A stretch of DNA of 63,357 nucleotides from SHZI01 sp040080965 (GCA_040080965.1 JBEBHH010000016.1:1-63357); one strand, 5' to 3'; positions 29,871 to 38,875 are shown, numbered from the stretch's first letter. A program made the numbers and translations. The notes: a model not told the origin generated them from the letters alone.

Positions 29871-32135
29871 ATGACCCGCTCCCGCATTCCGCACTTCTAC
29901 AAGATGTCCGTGGCCGAGCGGGTGCGCGCCGTCCGCGACAGGGGTCTGCTGAGCGACACGGACTTCGACATGCTGTCCGCAGGCCAGGCCACCCTGGACC
30001 TGCAGTCCGCCGACAAGATGATCGAGAACGTCATCGGCGTGCTCGGCATGCCGGTGGGCCTCGGGCTGAACTTCCTGATCAATGGCAAGGACTACGTGGT
30101 GCCCATGGCGGTCGAGGAGCCGTCCATCGTGGCGGCCATCAGCGCCACCGCGAAGCTGGCCCGGGAGTCCGGCGGCTTCGCCACCAGCTCGACCGACCCC
30201 GTCCTCATCGGCCAGATCCAGGTGCTGGAGCTGCCCGACCTGCCGCGGGCACGGGCCGCCGTGCTCGAGCACCGGCAGGAGATCCTGGATCTCGCCAACA
30301 GCTTTCACCCCCGCATGGTGGCCCGGGGCGGCGGGGCCGTGGACCTGGAGGTGCATTCCTATCCCCTGCGCTCCATGCCCGGCCAGCTGATGCTGGTGGT
30401 CCACCTGCTCGTGGACACCCGGGACGCCATGGGTGCGAACCTGGTGAACGGGATGTGCGAGGGCGTGGCCTCGCTCATCGAGCAGCTGACCGAGGGCAAG
30501 GTCTTCCTGCGCATCCTCTCCAACCTGGCCGACCGGGCCCTCGCCCGGGCGGAAGTCACCCTCCCCGTCGCCCATCTGGCCGGCAAGGGCTACGCCGGCG
30601 ACCGGGTGCGGGACGGCGTGATCATCGCCGCCGACTTTGCCCACGCGGATCCCTACCGGGCCGCGACCCACAACAAGGGAGTCATGAACGGCGTCGACGC
30701 GGTGGCGCTCGCCACCGGCAACGACTGGCGCGCGATCGAGGCCGGGGCCCACGCCTACGCGGCGCGCCACGGCCGCTACAGCTCCCTGACGGAGTGGTGG
30801 AAGGACGAGGCCGGTAACCTGCGGGGCAGCATCGAGATGCCCATGAAGGTGGGCATCGTTGGCGGCCCCCTGGAATCCAATCCCGGCGTCGCCATGAACC
30901 TGCGGTTGCTGGGCGTCGAGTCCGCGACGGAACTTGCCGAGGTGATGGCCGCCGTGGGCCTGGCCCAGAATTTCGCTGCCCTCCGGGCGCTGGCCACCGA
31001 CGGCATCCAGGCCGGCCACATGACACTGCACGCGCGCAGCGTGGTGAAGGCCGCCGGCGCCCCGGCCGAACTCTTCAATGAGGTGCTCGAGCGTGTTCTC
31101 CAGAGCGGCGAGATCAAGGTGTGGAAGGCCCAGCAGGTCCTCGAGGACGTGCGGAAGGCCGCTCCCGCCGGCAGGAAGACGGCGCCGCACCGGGTCCCCG
31201 AGGCGGGCGTCGGCGTGGGGTACGGCAAGATCATCCTGCTGGGCGAGCACGCCGTCGTGCACGGCCGGCACGCCATAGGCTGCCCGGTGCCGCTCACGAT
31301 TCGTGCGGTCGTCGAGGACGGCGACCGGGGCGTCGAGCTGCTGATCCCCCGCTGGGGCGTCGAATACCAGCTGGCCAAGCCACCGGAACAGCGCCGCTCC
31401 TTCGAGCGGGCCGCGGGCGCCATCCTCGACAAGCTCGGGCTTGCGGACCGCACGATCCGCATCGAGGTCTTCCCCGATGTCCCGCGCAGCATGGGCCTGG
31501 GCGGCTCGGCTGCCCTCGCCGTGGCCATTGTCCGGGCGCTCGACCTGCACTTCAGGCTCGGGCTGACGGATGTCGAGGTGAACGAGCTCGCCTACCTGTC
31601 GGAGCAGACCGCCCACGGCCAACCCAGCGGCATCGACAACACGCTGGCCACCTACGGCCGGCCGCTGGTCTACCGGCGGGGCTCGCCGCCGCTCGTGGAA
31701 GTGCTGAACATTCCCAGGCCCCTCTCGATCGTGGTCGGCATGACCCAGAGCGAGGGCCTCACCGCGCGCACGGTGGCAAACGTCTCGGACGCGCGCGAGC
31801 GCAACCCCCGCCTCTATGAAAAGATCTTTGATGACATCGACAGCCTCGTGCTACAAGCCGTCTCCGCGATCCAGGACAACGATGTGACCACGCTCGGCGA
31901 CCTCATGAACATCAACCAGGGACTGCTCAACGCACTGCAGGTTTCCACCCCCGAACTCGAGCGCCTGATCAACGTGGCGCGCGACGCCGGCGCAGCCGGC
32001 GCCAAGCTGACGGGCGGCGGCGGCGGCGGCGCGATGATCGCCCTGTGCCACGACACCACTACAGCCAACGTGCAGCAGGCCATCGAACGGCAGGGCTTCC
32101 GCACCCTGCTCGTCACGCCGGGGGGCCCGCAATGA
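29871..32135 (+). CDS. HMG-CoA reductase (class II) fused to mevalonate kinase
   Basis: A 754-residue bifunctional protein. Residues about 1-425 are a class II HMG-CoA reductase: Glu83 (VEEPSIVA), Lys269 (THNKGVMNG), Asp285 (ATGNDWRA) and His387 (GHMTLHAR) match the four catalytic residues, and ENVIG is present. Residues about 448-754 are a GHMP-type mevalonate kinase: GKIILLGEHAVVHG, PRSMGLGGSAAL (ATP loop), Glu578, Asp589 (PSGIDNT) and KLTGGGGGGAM. The linker is about 20 residues. It would convert HMG-CoA to mevalonate and then mevalonate-5-phosphate. ATG 29871 has AGGG upstream. Its stop overlaps the idi start (ATGA). No stop or frameshift is seen at the junction. Confidence 0.93.
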   Translation: MTRSRIPHFYKMSVAERVRAVRDRGLLSDTDFDMLSAGQATLDLQSADKMIENVIGVLGMPVGLGLNFLINGKDYVVPMAVEEPSIVAAISATAKLARESGGFATSSTDPVLIGQIQVLELPDLPRARAAVLEHRQEILDLANSFHPRMVARGGGAVDLEVHSYPLRSMPGQLMLVVHLLVDTRDAMGANLVNGMCEGVASLIEQLTEGKVFLRILSNLADRALARAEVTLPVAHLAGKGYAGDRVRDGVIIAADFAHADPYRAATHNKGVMNGVDAVALATGNDWRAIEAGAHAYAARHGRYSSLTEWWKDEAGNLRGSIEMPMKVGIVGGPLESNPGVAMNLRLLGVESATELAEVMAAVGLAQNFAALRALATDGIQAGHMTLHARSVVKAAGAPAELFNEVLERVLQSGEIKVWKAQQVLEDVRKAAPAGRKTAPHRVPEAGVGVGYGKIILLGEHAVVHGRHAIGCPVPLTIRAVVEDGDRGVELLIPRWGVEYQLAKPPEQRRSFERAAGAILDKLGLADRTIRIEVFPDVPRSMGLGGSAALAVAIVRALDLHFRLGLTDVEVNELAYLSEQTAHGQPSGIDNTLATYGRPLVYRRGSPPLVEVLNIPRPLSIVVGMTQSEGLTARTVANVSDARERNPRLYEKIFDDIDSLVLQAVSAIQDNDVTTLGDLMNINQGLLNALQVSTPELERLINVARDAGAAGAKLTGGGGGGAMIALCHDTTTANVQQAIERQGFRTLLVTPGGPQ

Positions 32136-32749
32136 CCCGGGCGCTCTCCATCAGTACACCGGAACCGGGCAAGCCGGAAGAAGGCAAGCCAACAAAAGAC
32201 AGGGAAGACCTGCTCGTCCTGGTCGACGAGGCGGACCGGGAGATCGGCACGCTGCCGAAGACCGCGGGCCACCTGGGGGCGGGCACGCTCCACCGGGCCT
32301 TCTCGGTGTTCCTCTTCGATGAGCAGGGAGCAGTGCTGATCCAGCAGCGCGCGCCCGGCAAGATGCTCTGGCCGGGTTTCTGGTCGAACAGCTGCTGCAG
32401 CCATCCGCGGCCGGGCGAGCCCGTCGAGGCCGCGGGCCGCCGCCGCGTTCGCGAGGAACTCCACGTGGAGTGCCGCCTGAGCTTCCTCTACAAGTTCCGC
32501 TACCAGGCCCGCTTCGGTGACGTGGGCTCGGAGCACGAGCTCTGCTACGTCTACGCGGGCTATCCGCGGGGGACCCTGTCGGTCGATCCCACCGAGATCG
32601 CCGACCACCGCTGGGTCAGCCCGGAAGACCTGACCCGCGAGATCGCCGCCCGGCCGGACAGTTTCAGCCCGTGGATGAAGCTCGAGTGGCAGCGCATCAC
32701 CACGGACTTCCTCGACCAGATCCGGCAGGAGTGCGGCCGCCGGCCATGA
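32132..32749 (+). CDS. idi: Isopentenyl-diphosphate isomerase, type I
   Basis: A 205-residue Nudix-fold isomerase that interconverts IPP and DMAPP. It shows HRAFSVFLFDEQG, the active-site Cys in WSNSCCSHPRPGE, the metal-binding Glu pair in RVREELHVEC, and EHELCYVYAG. The mevalonate pathway makes only IPP, so an isomerase is essential beside it. Coupled by ATGA to both neighbours: the HMGR-MvaK fusion upstream and the SDR downstream. Confidence 0.93.
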   Translation: MTRALSISTPEPGKPEEGKPTKDREDLLVLVDEADREIGTLPKTAGHLGAGTLHRAFSVFLFDEQGAVLIQQRAPGKMLWPGFWSNSCCSHPRPGEPVEAAGRRRVREELHVECRLSFLYKFRYQARFGDVGSEHELCYVYAGYPRGTLSVDPTEIADHRWVSPEDLTREIAARPDSFSPWMKLEWQRITTDFLDQIRQECGRRP

Positions 32750-33570
32750 GCAATGTCGTCATCACGGGCAGCACCCGGGGCATCGGCCGCGGGCTCGCCG
32801 TGGAGTTCCTGAAGCGGGGGCACAATGTCGTCGTCTCCAGCCGCCGGCAGGCGGACGTGGACAAGGCTGTGGCGGAGCTCTCGGCGACAGGCCAGCCTCA
32901 TGCAGTAAGCGTGAGGGTGGTCGGCAGGACCTGCGACGTCACCCGGAAGGCCGACGTGCAGGCCCTGTGGGACTTTGCCGTGGCGACCTTCGGGCACGTG
33001 GATTTCTGGATCAACAACGCGGGACGGGCCACGTCGCGCTTCCCGGTGCACGAACTGCCCGAGGAACTGGTGCACACCCTGGTGGACGGCAACCTGAAGG
33101 GCAGCGTGTTCGGCTCCCAGGTGGCGATCACGGGCTTCCGCAGGCAGGGCTTCGGCGCCCTGTACAACATGCTCGGCGGCAGCTACGACGGCAAGCGCCT
33201 GACCCCGAACATGGGTGTCTACAGCTCCACCAAGGCCGGCGACTGGCTGCTCACCAAGTACCTGGTGGCCGAGAACCAGAACCCGCAGATCGTCATCGGC
33301 GCCATCAGCCCGGGCATGCTGATCACGGAAAACTGGTTCGACGAGCAGAAGGAAATGAGCCTGGAGGACTGGCAGAAGATCCGCCCGGTGCTCAACATCC
33401 TCTGCGACTACGTCGAGACCTCCACGCCCTGGCTGGTGGACCAGATGCTCACCAACCGCGAAAGCGGCAAGCGCATTGCGTGGATGAACACCGGCAAGCT
33501 CCTTGGCCGCTTCGTCGGCGCCAAAGTGTTCGGGCAGAAGCGCGACCTGTTCACCCGCTTCGGCCTCTGA
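32746..33570 (+). CDS. Short-chain dehydrogenase/reductase coupled to idi
   Basis: A 274-residue NAD(P)-dependent SDR. It has the cofactor motif TGSTRGIGRG at the N-terminus, NNAG in the central strand, and the catalytic Tyr159-x-x-x-Lys163 (YSSTKAGDW). The sequence is reminiscent of plant-type chlorophyll b reductase-like SDRs, but that is a loose resemblance. Its ATG overlaps the idi stop, so it is co-translated with isoprenoid genes; an isoprenoid alcohol or carotenoid ring substrate is possible but unproven. Confidence 0.85.
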   Translation: MSNVVITGSTRGIGRGLAVEFLKRGHNVVVSSRRQADVDKAVAELSATGQPHAVSVRVVGRTCDVTRKADVQALWDFAVATFGHVDFWINNAGRATSRFPVHELPEELVHTLVDGNLKGSVFGSQVAITGFRRQGFGALYNMLGGSYDGKRLTPNMGVYSSTKAGDWLLTKYLVAENQNPQIVIGAISPGMLITENWFDEQKEMSLEDWQKIRPVLNILCDYVETSTPWLVDQMLTNRESGKRIAWMNTGKLLGRFVGAKVFGQKRDLFTRFGL

Positions 33571-33590
33571 GCCTGCCGGCTGGCCCGCCA

Positions 33591-34544
33591 GTGGCTCCCC
33601 AGTCAGACACATCGCCGCCATTGCTCGTCGTCCGCGGCGCCTTGCGCCGCTTCGGCGACCGCACGGCGCTGGCTGGCGCGGACCTGACCGCGCGCCAGGG
33701 TGAGGTCCTCGTGCTGCTGGGACCCAACGGCGCGGGCAAGACGACACTGCTGCGCGCCCTGGCCGGCCGCGTCCGTCTCGACGCGGGCCAGATACGCATC
33801 GGCGGCGGCGCGCCGGACGAGCGGGAGGTGCGCCGGCGGGTGGGGTTCGTGCCCCAGTCCATCGCGCTGTGGGGCCAACTGCCCGTCCGCACGAACCTCG
33901 AGATCCTGGGCCGCCTCGCGGGACTCCCCCGCCACGAGGTGGGCCCCGCGGTCGCCGACGCCCTGGAGTGGTCGGGCCTGGCGGATCGCGCCGGCGAGCC
34001 CGTGGACACCCTCTCGGGGGGCATGCAGCGGCGGATCAACATCGCCGCCGGCACCCTGCACCGTCCCGACCTGCTGCTGCTGGACGAACCGACGGTAGGG
34101 CTCGACCCGGTCGCCCGCCAGTCCGTGCACGGGGTGCTGGAGCGCCTGCGCGACCGGGGCATGGGACTGATCCTCACGACCCACGACCTGGTGGAGGCCG
34201 AGGCGCTGGCGGATCGGGTGGCCGTGCTGGCCGGCGGCGTGGTGCGCGCGGCCGACACGATCCCCATCCTCGTCGGCCGGCTTTTCGGCTCCGACCAGGA
34301 GGTCCTGCTGATGCTGGCATCCGAGCCGGCGCCGGACCTCCGGGACTTCCTGCGCACCACCCTCTTCTCCCCGACCAACGAGCCGCGGCTGTGGGTCGGC
34401 CGGCTGCGCGGCGGGCTGGAGCAGCTGCCGGAACTGCGCAGCCGGCTCATCGGCGCGGGCGCCGACATCGACGAACTCCGCGTCCGGCAGCCCGGGCTGC
34501 ACGGCGTGTTCGTGGAACTCACCGGCACGGTGCCGAATTCGTGA
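33591..34544 (+). CDS. ABC transporter ATP-binding protein (ABC-2 exporter type)
   Basis: A 317-residue ATPase with Walker A GPNGAGKTTLL, Q-loop region FVPQSIALWG, signature LSGGMQRR, Walker B LLLLDEPTVGLDP and switch His in TTHDLVEAEALAD. The C-terminal ~90 residues are an extra domain common in exporter ATPases of the CcmA/DrrA type. The start is taken as GTG 33591, with only a weak Shine-Dalgarno. It pairs with the permease 10 bases downstream. Following the isoprenoid genes by 20 bases, it may share their transcript; substrate unknown. Confidence 0.88.
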   Translation: MAPQSDTSPPLLVVRGALRRFGDRTALAGADLTARQGEVLVLLGPNGAGKTTLLRALAGRVRLDAGQIRIGGGAPDEREVRRRVGFVPQSIALWGQLPVRTNLEILGRLAGLPRHEVGPAVADALEWSGLADRAGEPVDTLSGGMQRRINIAAGTLHRPDLLLLDEPTVGLDPVARQSVHGVLERLRDRGMGLILTTHDLVEAEALADRVAVLAGGVVRAADTIPILVGRLFGSDQEVLLMLASEPAPDLRDFLRTTLFSPTNEPRLWVGRLRGGLEQLPELRSRLIGAGADIDELRVRQPGLHGVFVELTGTVPNS

Positions 34545-34554
34545 GCTCGCCACC

Positions 34555-35793
34555 GTGAGCCTGGCGATCCTCCGCGCAGCGTTCCTCCTGCTGCTCCGCG
34601 ACCGCGGCGCGCTCGTGATGGCGCTGGTCGTGCCCGTGGTGTTCTTCCTGATCTTCGCGGAGATTTTCGCGACCGCCGCCGGTGACCAGCTTCAGCTCCG
34701 GATTGCCATCGTGGACGAAGTGAAGAGCGAGGACTCGATCCGCCTGCTGAAGGCGCTCACCGACGTGCCGGCCGTCCGGCCCGTGCCGGGGGAGCTGACA
34801 CGCGAATCGGCCCGGGACCTGGTGCGCCGGGGCACCGCCGATGTGGGCCTGGTCATCCGCGCCGACGGCGAGGAACTGGCCACGGCCAGCGGGTTGGCCG
34901 CGCCGCCGCTGCTCCTGCTGGTGGACCCGTCCCGCAGCGTCACGGCCACCGTCCTCGCGGGCCAGCTGCAGCGGGCCTACTTCATCGCCCTCCCCGACCT
35001 GGCCGTGGGCAGGGTGGCGGAACTGATTGGCACCGAGTTCACCGAGTTCACGCCGTCCCAAAAGACCGAGATTGACGCGGGACTCGCCGGCCTCCGGGAA
35101 TCCGCCGGCGCCGCCGATGGCAGCCGTCCCGCCGGCTGGTCCTTCGACGACCTGCTCGAGCGGGACAACGTCGCCGGCCAGAACGCAGCCCTGAACAACG
35201 TGGCCTACTACGCGGGCGCCGTCGCCTTCATGTTCCTGCTTTTCGCCGCCGCCCAGAGCGCGCTCGGCATCCTGGACGACCAGGATGCCGGCATCCTCGA
35301 CCGGATCGCGGCGGGACCCGGCGGCATCGACGTCGTCATCAACGGCCGCTTCCTGTTTCTGGTGGGCCAGGGCCTGATCCAGACCTGCCTGATCTTTGGC
35401 GTGGCGTGGCTGGCCTACGGCGTCGACGTGCCCGGCAACTTCGGGCCCTGGCTGATGATCTCGGTGAGCTCCGCCGTGCTGGCCGCCGGGCTCGGCCTGC
35501 TGCTGGTCACCGGCTGCCGGACCCGGGCCCAGGCCCAGGTGCTGCCCACCGTCGTCATCCTGATCATGTCCGCCGTGGGCGGCAGCATGGTGCCCCGCTT
35601 CTTCATGCCCCACTGGCTCCAGCAGATCGGCTGGGCCACGCCCAACACCTGGGCCCTGGAGGCCTACAGCGGCGTGTTCTGGCGCAGCGAGACCGCGCTG
35701 CAGCTGGTACCGATCTGCTTCAGCCTGTTCGGGATCGGGATCGCGGCGCTGGGGCTCTGCCACTGGTTCGGGCGGCGGCTGGTGCAGGACTGA
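34555..35793 (+). CDS. ABC-2 type permease
   Basis: A 412-residue inner-membrane permease with GTG start at 34555. One helix lies near the N-terminus (ALVMALVVPVVFFLIFAEIF), then a large extracytoplasmic domain (about 45-215), then five helices (about 225-400). This is the layout of ABC-2 membrane proteins that export antibiotics, lipids or sodium. It forms a half-transporter pair with the preceding ATPase. Confidence 0.88.
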   Translation: MSLAILRAAFLLLLRDRGALVMALVVPVVFFLIFAEIFATAAGDQLQLRIAIVDEVKSEDSIRLLKALTDVPAVRPVPGELTRESARDLVRRGTADVGLVIRADGEELATASGLAAPPLLLLVDPSRSVTATVLAGQLQRAYFIALPDLAVGRVAELIGTEFTEFTPSQKTEIDAGLAGLRESAGAADGSRPAGWSFDDLLERDNVAGQNAALNNVAYYAGAVAFMFLLFAAAQSALGILDDQDAGILDRIAAGPGGIDVVINGRFLFLVGQGLIQTCLIFGVAWLAYGVDVPGNFGPWLMISVSSAVLAAGLGLLLVTGCRTRAQAQVLPTVVILIMSAVGGSMVPRFFMPHWLQQIGWATPNTWALEAYSGVFWRSETALQLVPICFSLFGIGIAALGLCHWFGRRLVQD

Positions 35794-35890
35794 CTGGTCG
35801 CCAAAACCTGTCCAAAACGAGTGTTAGTTGACTGGCCCCTTCGCGGGCGGTTCAGCCACCCTTTTGGCATGCCGAATCAGGCACTCTTTC

Positions 35891-35909
35891 TATACGCTTT
35901 TTGCGTATA
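35891..35909 (+). promoter_or_regulatory. Palindromic operator of the higBA-like locus
   Basis: TATACGC and GCGTATA form a perfect 7-bp inverted repeat around TTTTT, ending 6 bases before the toxin ATG. TATACT at 35906-35911 overlaps its right half and could be a -10. This fits the autoregulation typical of toxin-antitoxin operons, where the Xre-type antitoxin binds its own promoter. The rest of the 122-base gap after the permease gene shows nothing else. Confidence 0.6.
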
Positions 35910-35915
35910 CTCGCC

Positions 35916-36263
35916 ATGAAACTGGTGTTCATCGAAGCACCAGCTTTCGCCCGCCACCGGGAAAGATATCTGGACGATCCTGGCTTTCGCCGGTTGCAGA
36001 TGACATTGCTGCAGCAGCCTGACGCAGGGGCCGTCGTACCGGGCACAGGTGGACTTCGGAAGCTTCGCTGGTCCGATCCCCGGGGAGGCACAGGCAAACG
36101 TGGCGGCCTGCGTATCTGGTACCGCCACCTGCAGGACTATGGTGAGTTATGGTTCTTCACTCTGTACGACAAAGGCGAGGTCAAGGATCTGACGCCACGG
36201 GAGAAGGTGCAGCTCCGGGACGCAGTAAACGCAGAGCTGTCGCAAAGGCGGAGAAGTCGGTGA
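35916..36263 (+). CDS. HigB/RelE-like toxin
   Basis: A 115-residue basic protein of the RelE/HigB mRNA-interferase type: KLRWSDPRGGTGKRGGLRIW (split by Gly/Arg-rich loop), YRHLQDYGELWFFTLYDKGE, then DLTPREKVQLRDAV. It precedes its antitoxin, the usual higBA order, and its TGA overlaps the antitoxin GTG. ATG 35916 is preferred to the in-frame TTG at 35901, which lies inside the operator palindrome. Confidence 0.85.
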   Translation: MKLVFIEAPAFARHRERYLDDPGFRRLQMTLLQQPDAGAVVPGTGGLRKLRWSDPRGGTGKRGGLRIWYRHLQDYGELWFFTLYDKGEVKDLTPREKVQLRDAVNAELSQRRRSR

Positions 36264-36592
36264 AGAACCAGCGCAAACTTTTCGACGAACTCATCGCGGG
36301 CGTGGATTCCATGCGCGACAGCCGGTTGGGCAAGATCACGCTTCGGACCCATGTGGTCGAGAAGCTGCCGCCACTCACTGTCAGTGGCAGGCGCATCCTT
36401 GCAACCCGCAGGAAGCTCGGACTATCCCGCGCAGTGTTCGCCCGCCGCCTTCGAGTCTCGACCCGAACGCTGGAGAACTGGGAGCAGGACCGATCCGAGC
36501 CCAACGCCCAGGCCGCGGCCCTGATCCTCATGGTTGGAGCATTCCCCGATACCCTCGATCGCCTGGCTACCCTGGGCAGGTCCCAGCCATGA
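36260..36592 (+). CDS. HigA-like Xre-family antitoxin
   Basis: A 110-residue protein with a C-terminal helix-turn-helix (RRKLGLSRAVFARRLRVSTR and TLENWEQDRSEPNAQA) typical of Xre/HigA antitoxins that repress their own operon and neutralise the toxin. The N-terminal ~45 residues probably bind the toxin. The start is GTG 36260 overlapping the toxin stop. Its own stop overlaps the ppk2 ATG. Confidence 0.85.
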   Translation: MKNQRKLFDELIAGVDSMRDSRLGKITLRTHVVEKLPPLTVSGRRILATRRKLGLSRAVFARRLRVSTRTLENWEQDRSEPNAQAAALILMVGAFPDTLDRLATLGRSQP

Positions 36593-37368
36593 ACGACAAG
36601 CTCAAGAGCAAGGACTACGCCGAACTCCTCGAGCCCCTCCAGCTCGAGCTCAACAACCTGATGCACTGGCTGAAGGACACCGGCCGGCGCATGGTCGTGG
36701 TCTTCGAGGGCCGGGACACGGCGGGCAAGGGCGGCGTCATCAACGCCATTGCCGAGACGCTGAATCCCCGCCAGGTGCGGATCGTCGCGCTGGCGAAGCC
36801 CACCGAGTGCGAACGCACCCAGTGGTACTTCCAGCGCTACATCGGGCACCTGCCCTCCGCGGGCGAACTCGTCCTGTTCGACCGCAGCTGGTACAACCGG
36901 GCTGGCGTCGAGAAGGTGATGGGCTATTGCACCGATGCCGAGTACCGCCAGTTCCTGAAGGAGGCGCCGCGCTTCGAGCACCAGCTCGTCGACGACGGGA
37001 TCCTGCTCTACAAGTACTGGCTGGCCGTGGACCAGAAGCAGCAGGAGAAGCGCTTCGCCGAACGCGCGGTGGATCCGCTCAAGTGCTGGAAGCTATCTCC
37101 CATCGACCTGGAGGCGCGAAAGAAGTACGGCGAATATGGGCGGGCCCGGGACCGGATGATGGCCGCGACCCATACGCGGCAGGCGCCGTGGACCATCGTC
37201 GAATTCGATGACCAGAAGCGCGGGCGGCTGAACCTGATCCGCCACCTGCTTGACCAGGTACCGGACACCAGGGTGCCACTGGCTCGCGTCAGACTGCCCC
37301 GGCTGGCGAAGAAGCTGGCCCGGGAGCGCTATGCCGGACCGGTGCAGCCCATCAGGGGGAAGTACTGA
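36589..37368 (+). CDS. ppk2: Polyphosphate kinase 2
   Basis: A 259-residue PPK2-family kinase that phosphorylates nucleotides with polyphosphate or the reverse. Walker A is GRDTAGKGG (residues 41-49), Walker B/lid FDRSWYNRAGVEKVMG, and the conserved WKLSPIDLEARKKY. Length fits a single-domain class I PPK2. Its ATG overlaps the antitoxin stop (ATGA), placing it in the toxin-antitoxin operon. The last 17 bases overlap the convergent acyltransferase gene. Confidence 0.93.
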   Translation: MNDKLKSKDYAELLEPLQLELNNLMHWLKDTGRRMVVVFEGRDTAGKGGVINAIAETLNPRQVRIVALAKPTECERTQWYFQRYIGHLPSAGELVLFDRSWYNRAGVEKVMGYCTDAEYRQFLKEAPRFEHQLVDDGILLYKYWLAVDQKQQEKRFAERAVDPLKCWKLSPIDLEARKKYGEYGRARDRMMAATHTRQAPWTIVEFDDQKRGRLNLIRHLLDQVPDTRVPLARVRLPRLAKKLARERYAGPVQPIRGKY

Positions 37369-38275
37369 CGGCGACCGGCGCCATCGCGACGGGCCGCTTG
37401 TGCTTCCAGCGCCGGTGCGTCCACAGCCAGAGTTCCGGATGCTCCCGGATATCGCGTTCCAGCCGGGCCGTGTGCCGCTCGGTGATCTCCCCTTCCCGCA
37501 TCCCGGCGGGGTTCTCCACCAGGGTCTCCGCGGCCATGCAGTAGTGGCCCCGGCCCCTCCGGGTGATGGACAGATACACCACCGGGTAGTTGAACTTCCG
37601 GGCCGTCGCCTCGGTGCCGAAGTACACAGGGGTGTCCTGGCCCAGGAACGTCAGCCAGTAGGCGCGGTCCGCGTGCGGCGTCTGGTCGGCGATGAACGCC
37701 GTCGCAGTGACCAGGTCCCTGTCCCTCACCATGGCCTGGCTGGTCTCCTTCATGGCATAGAGCCGGGTCCCGTGCCGGGTCCGCATCCGGTACATCAGGT
37801 CGTCGAAGCCCTTGTCGTGCAACGGGCGGTAGATCACGTAGAGCTGCGGCAGGTCCTTTTCCTGGCTGTAACGGGCGCCCGCCAGCTCCCAGTTGCCGAA
37901 GTGCCCGAGGACGACGATGACGCTCTGCCTGCGGTCCGCGTACTTGCGGAGAATTTCCATGCCCTCGAAGGTCACGCGCTCCCGGACAGCGAGCGGGGCG
38001 ACGGTGAGCGTCTTCAGGGACTCGAGGAGCAGGTCGCAGAACCAGCGGTAGAAATCCGCGGCGATCTGCCGGCGCTCCGCTTCCGGCTTCTCGGGAAAGC
38101 TGCTAGCGAGGTTGGCCAGCACCACGCGCGAGCGATAGCCGAGCACGCGGTACAGGAAGAAGAACAGGACATCCGACAGCAGGTAGAGCACCGGGAAGGG
38201 CAGCAGCGAAATGCCGTAGACAAACGGCAACGCGAGGTAGTACCCCAGGCTTCTGCTCCTTGGAGTACCGGCCAC
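37352..38275 (-). CDS. LpxL/HtrB-family lysophospholipid/lipid A acyltransferase
   Basis: A ~307-residue inner-membrane acyltransferase. The N-terminal helix (GYYLALPFVYGISLLPF) is followed by the catalytic HxxxxE motif in GHFGNWELAG, ADQTPHADRA, and the C-terminal PELWLWTHRRWK typical of LpxL/LpxM. It would add a secondary acyl chain to lipid A or a related lipid. GTG 38275 is my choice; GTG 38341 is in frame but adds an unconserved stretch. Orphan gene, convergent with ppk2. Confidence 0.87.
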   Translation of the reverse strand: MAGTPRSRSLGYYLALPFVYGISLLPFPVLYLLSDVLFFFLYRVLGYRSRVVLANLASSFPEKPEAERRQIAADFYRWFCDLLLESLKTLTVAPLAVRERVTFEGMEILRKYADRRQSVIVVLGHFGNWELAGARYSQEKDLPQLYVIYRPLHDKGFDDLMYRMRTRHGTRLYAMKETSQAMVRDRDLVTATAFIADQTPHADRAYWLTFLGQDTPVYFGTEATARKFNYPVVYLSITRRGRGHYCMAAETLVENPAGMREGEITERHTARLERDIREHPELWLWTHRRWKHKRPVAMAPVAVSTSP

Positions 38276-38355
38276 GGCGGGATTGTGGCACGGGCGGTGG
38301 TCGCGGGTGCACTCCGGGCCCACAATGAGACCGCCATGCACGCGCGCTCACCCGG

Positions 38356-38874
38356 ATGACCGGCACCCGCCGGCTGTTCTTTGCCTTCTGGCCGGACGAG
38401 CGGCTCCGCCAGTCGCTCGAGTCGGCCCGCAACCGGCTGTTCCCGCTTTCCGGCCGGCCGGTGGCCGCAGCCGGGCTGCACGTGACCGCCGCCTTCCTGG
38501 GCGCCGTGAGCGAGCGGCGGCTCGAAGCGCTGCAGTTGCTCTGCGGGCCGGTACCGCCGCTGACCATCACCCTCGACCGGCTGGAGCACTGGCCAAAGCC
38601 CCGCGTCCTGGTCGCCGCGCCAACCCACGTGCAGGATGACCTGCGCGTCGCCGTCGACGGACTCTGGCAACGGCTCGACCGGCTGGGTTTTGCGCGGGAG
38701 ACGCGCCCGTTCCGGCCCCACGTGACGCTGGCGCGGGATGTACGGTCGGTGCGCGACGGCCTCCCCTGGAAACCGCTCGCCTGGCCAATCAACCGGCTCG
38801 ACCTGATCGAGTCGGTGGCGACGCCGGAGGGCGTCGTCTACAGGCCCGTGACCGCCGCGGGCGCGACGGGCTGA
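38356..38874 (+). CDS. thpR: RNA 2',3'-cyclic phosphodiesterase (LigT-like)
   Basis: A 172-residue 2H-phosphoesterase with the two catalytic HxTx motifs, LHVTAAFLG (near residue 36) and PHVTLARDV (near 117), spaced as in ThpR. It opens 2',3'-cyclic phosphates at RNA ends. The N-terminal RRLFFAFWPDERLR is typical. It is divergent from the acyltransferase gene. Confidence 0.9.
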   Translation: MTGTRRLFFAFWPDERLRQSLESARNRLFPLSGRPVAAAGLHVTAAFLGAVSERRLEALQLLCGPVPPLTITLDRLEHWPKPRVLVAAPTHVQDDLRVAVDGLWQRLDRLGFARETRPFRPHVTLARDVRSVRDGLPWKPLAWPINRLDLIESVATPEGVVYRPVTAAGATG

Positions 38875-38875
38875 A

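Noticed and set aside
35806..35890. Mobile-element boundary at the toxin-antitoxin locus
   Set aside because: No direct repeats, transposase remnants or attachment-like sequence are visible; only the operator palindrome is supported.
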